Source of the DNA: an uncultured Clostridia bacterium
Lineage (GTDB): Bacteria; Bacillota; Clostridia; Oscillospirales; Ruminococcaceae
Length of the DNA: 7,293 bases
Direction: 5' to 3'
Assembly (NCBI GenBank): GCA_938014915.1
Contig: CALLQQ010000100.1
Span: forward strand, 1 to 7,293
The translations under genes and the position numbers were made by a program. Of the stretch, positions 6,642-7,293 are shown piece after piece. Under the pieces are notes generated by a model, which saw only the letters and a program-made list of their open reading frames with translations, was not told where the DNA came from and searched no databases. Position 1 is the stretch's first letter, and the number at the start of each line of letters is the position of its first letter.

Positions 6642-7133
6642 ATGGATGCATTTAAGGAACTGGTTACAACACTCTGCTTAGCAGGGATTGGACTAGCGAT
6701 ATATAAAATGATGGTGCCCAGTGGGACATATGAAAAGCAAATTAGAGTATTAGTGTCGTTAGTATTCATTCTTGGCGTAATATCCCCATTTGCTAGGGGC
6801 GAAATCAGCATCCCCGTTAGTGCTAATAATGAGCTGATCGAGAGCATCGAATATGCAAGAATAGAGGAGCAGGCAAATTCGTATTTGAAATCACACTTTA
6901 CTACAAATCTTGAATCGGCTCTTATTAAAGTGCTTGAGGAAAAAGGCGTTGCCGTTGATAAAATTTCAGTAAATGTGGATATATCTGAGGAATACAGCAT
7001 ATCTATTAATGAAGTTCGAGTTTTAATTAGTAATAATGCAGATACTGGAGCGGTAAAAGCCGCTATTATAAAGGAGGTCGGTGAAGATACTGAAATTCAG
7101 GTAGATATTCTGGAGGTGGAAAGCGATGGATAG
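6642..7133 (+). CDS. spoIIIAF: Stage III sporulation protein AF
   Basis: With the ATG start the protein is 163 residues, shorter than the roughly 206 of B. subtilis but in the range I would expect for clostridial forms. MDAFKELVTTLCLAG at the N-terminus leads into two membrane helices (about 7-24 and 36-51). A soluble C-terminal domain (about 60-163) alternates strands and helices, with ISVNVDISEEYSISINEVRV (about 118-137). In the known family this domain resembles the ring-building fold of secretion-system proteins and lies in the space between the two membranes. It ends eight bases inside spoIIIAG, which suggests coupled translation and fits partners that assemble together. Confidence 0.93.
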   Translation: MDAFKELVTTLCLAGIGLAIYKMMVPSGTYEKQIRVLVSLVFILGVISPFARGEISIPVSANNELIESIEYARIEEQANSYLKSHFTTNLESALIKVLEEKGVAVDKISVNVDISEEYSISINEVRVLISNNADTGAVKAAIIKEVGEDTEIQVDILEVESDG

Positions 7134-7293
7134 CAAAAAAGGCATATTCTCAAAAAATGATATAATTAAGAACCTTACGGGTGAAAAAGGTATAAAAATC
7201 ATCGTTACATTGGGTCTTGTCGGTGTTGCGCTTATATTCCTGTCCGATTTCATATCCCCTAAAAAGGTGGAAAAAGCTGACGTAATTGAAGAT
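7126..7293 (+). CDS. spoIIIAG: Stage III sporulation protein AG, N-terminal part (cut by window end)
   Basis: The first 56 codons are present. A basic cytoplasmic start (MDSKKGIFSK) is followed by one membrane helix (about 23-41, IKIIVTLGLVGVALIFL) and the beginning of the extracytoplasmic part with SDFISPKK. Position directly after spoIIIAF and this architecture identify SpoIIIAG, known to form a large ring in the intermembrane space of the forespore channel; the ring-forming domain lies beyond the window. GGAGGTGG (7112-7119) gives a very strong ribosome site six bases before the ATG. The gene overlaps spoIIIAF by eight bases. The next gene would be expected to be spoIIIAH. Confidence 0.92.
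   Translation, partial: MDSKKGIFSKNDIIKNLTGEKGIKIIVTLGLVGVALIFLSDFISPKKVEKADVIED

Noticed and set aside
6010..6651. Long open frame (213 codons) on the minus strand opposite spoIIIAE
   Set aside because: It lies antisense to a well-identified conserved gene, has no ribosome site that stands out, and its hydrophobic product reflects the complement of membrane-helix codons.

Overview
The window comes from a low-GC, endospore-forming Firmicute, most likely of the class Clostridia. The basis is the first seven genes of the spoIIIA sporulation operon in canonical order (AA to AG), an AT-rich sequence with many ATA codons, strong purine-rich Shine-Dalgarno sites, and an ABC exporter with the Arg/Gly/Met-rich N-terminus that is common in clostridial heterodimeric exporters. 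I cannot name genus or species from the sequence alone.

Layout. Bases 2-145 (+) are the last 47 codons of an ABC exporter half-transporter. It overlaps by 14 bases a complete second half-transporter (132-1982, +), so the two are translationally linked and probably form a heterodimer. A strong hairpin at 2003-2038 sits between this gene and a convergent minus-strand gene (3174-2050). That gene encodes a 374-residue membrane-anchored protein with three tandem ComEA-type helix-hairpin-helix (HhH) modules joined by Asn/Ser- and Thr-rich linkers. It has a good SigA-like extended -10 promoter of its own. A 207-base divergent intergenic region (3175-3381) separates it from the spoIIIA operon.

The operon fills 3382-7293 on the plus strand: spoIIIAA, AB, AC, AD, AE, AF and the 5' end of AG, which is cut by the window edge. 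From established knowledge, these proteins are made in the mother cell after engulfment begins. They build the SpoIIIA-SpoIIQ channel or 'feeding tube' across the two membranes around the forespore. AA is the ATPase, AB to AE are membrane components related in part to secretion-system parts, and AF and AG (with AH beyond the window) are ring-forming proteins. Nearly all genes are packed tightly, with overlaps or gaps under 40 bases.

Most of the window is ordinary core sporulation machinery. The points most worth a second look are the unusual triple-HhH membrane protein next to the operon, its degenerate third module, and a long 98-base out-of-frame overlap between spoIIIAA and spoIIIAB that gives SpoIIIAA a hydrophilic tail. 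I saw no CRISPR array, insertion sequence, tRNA, rRNA or riboswitch.
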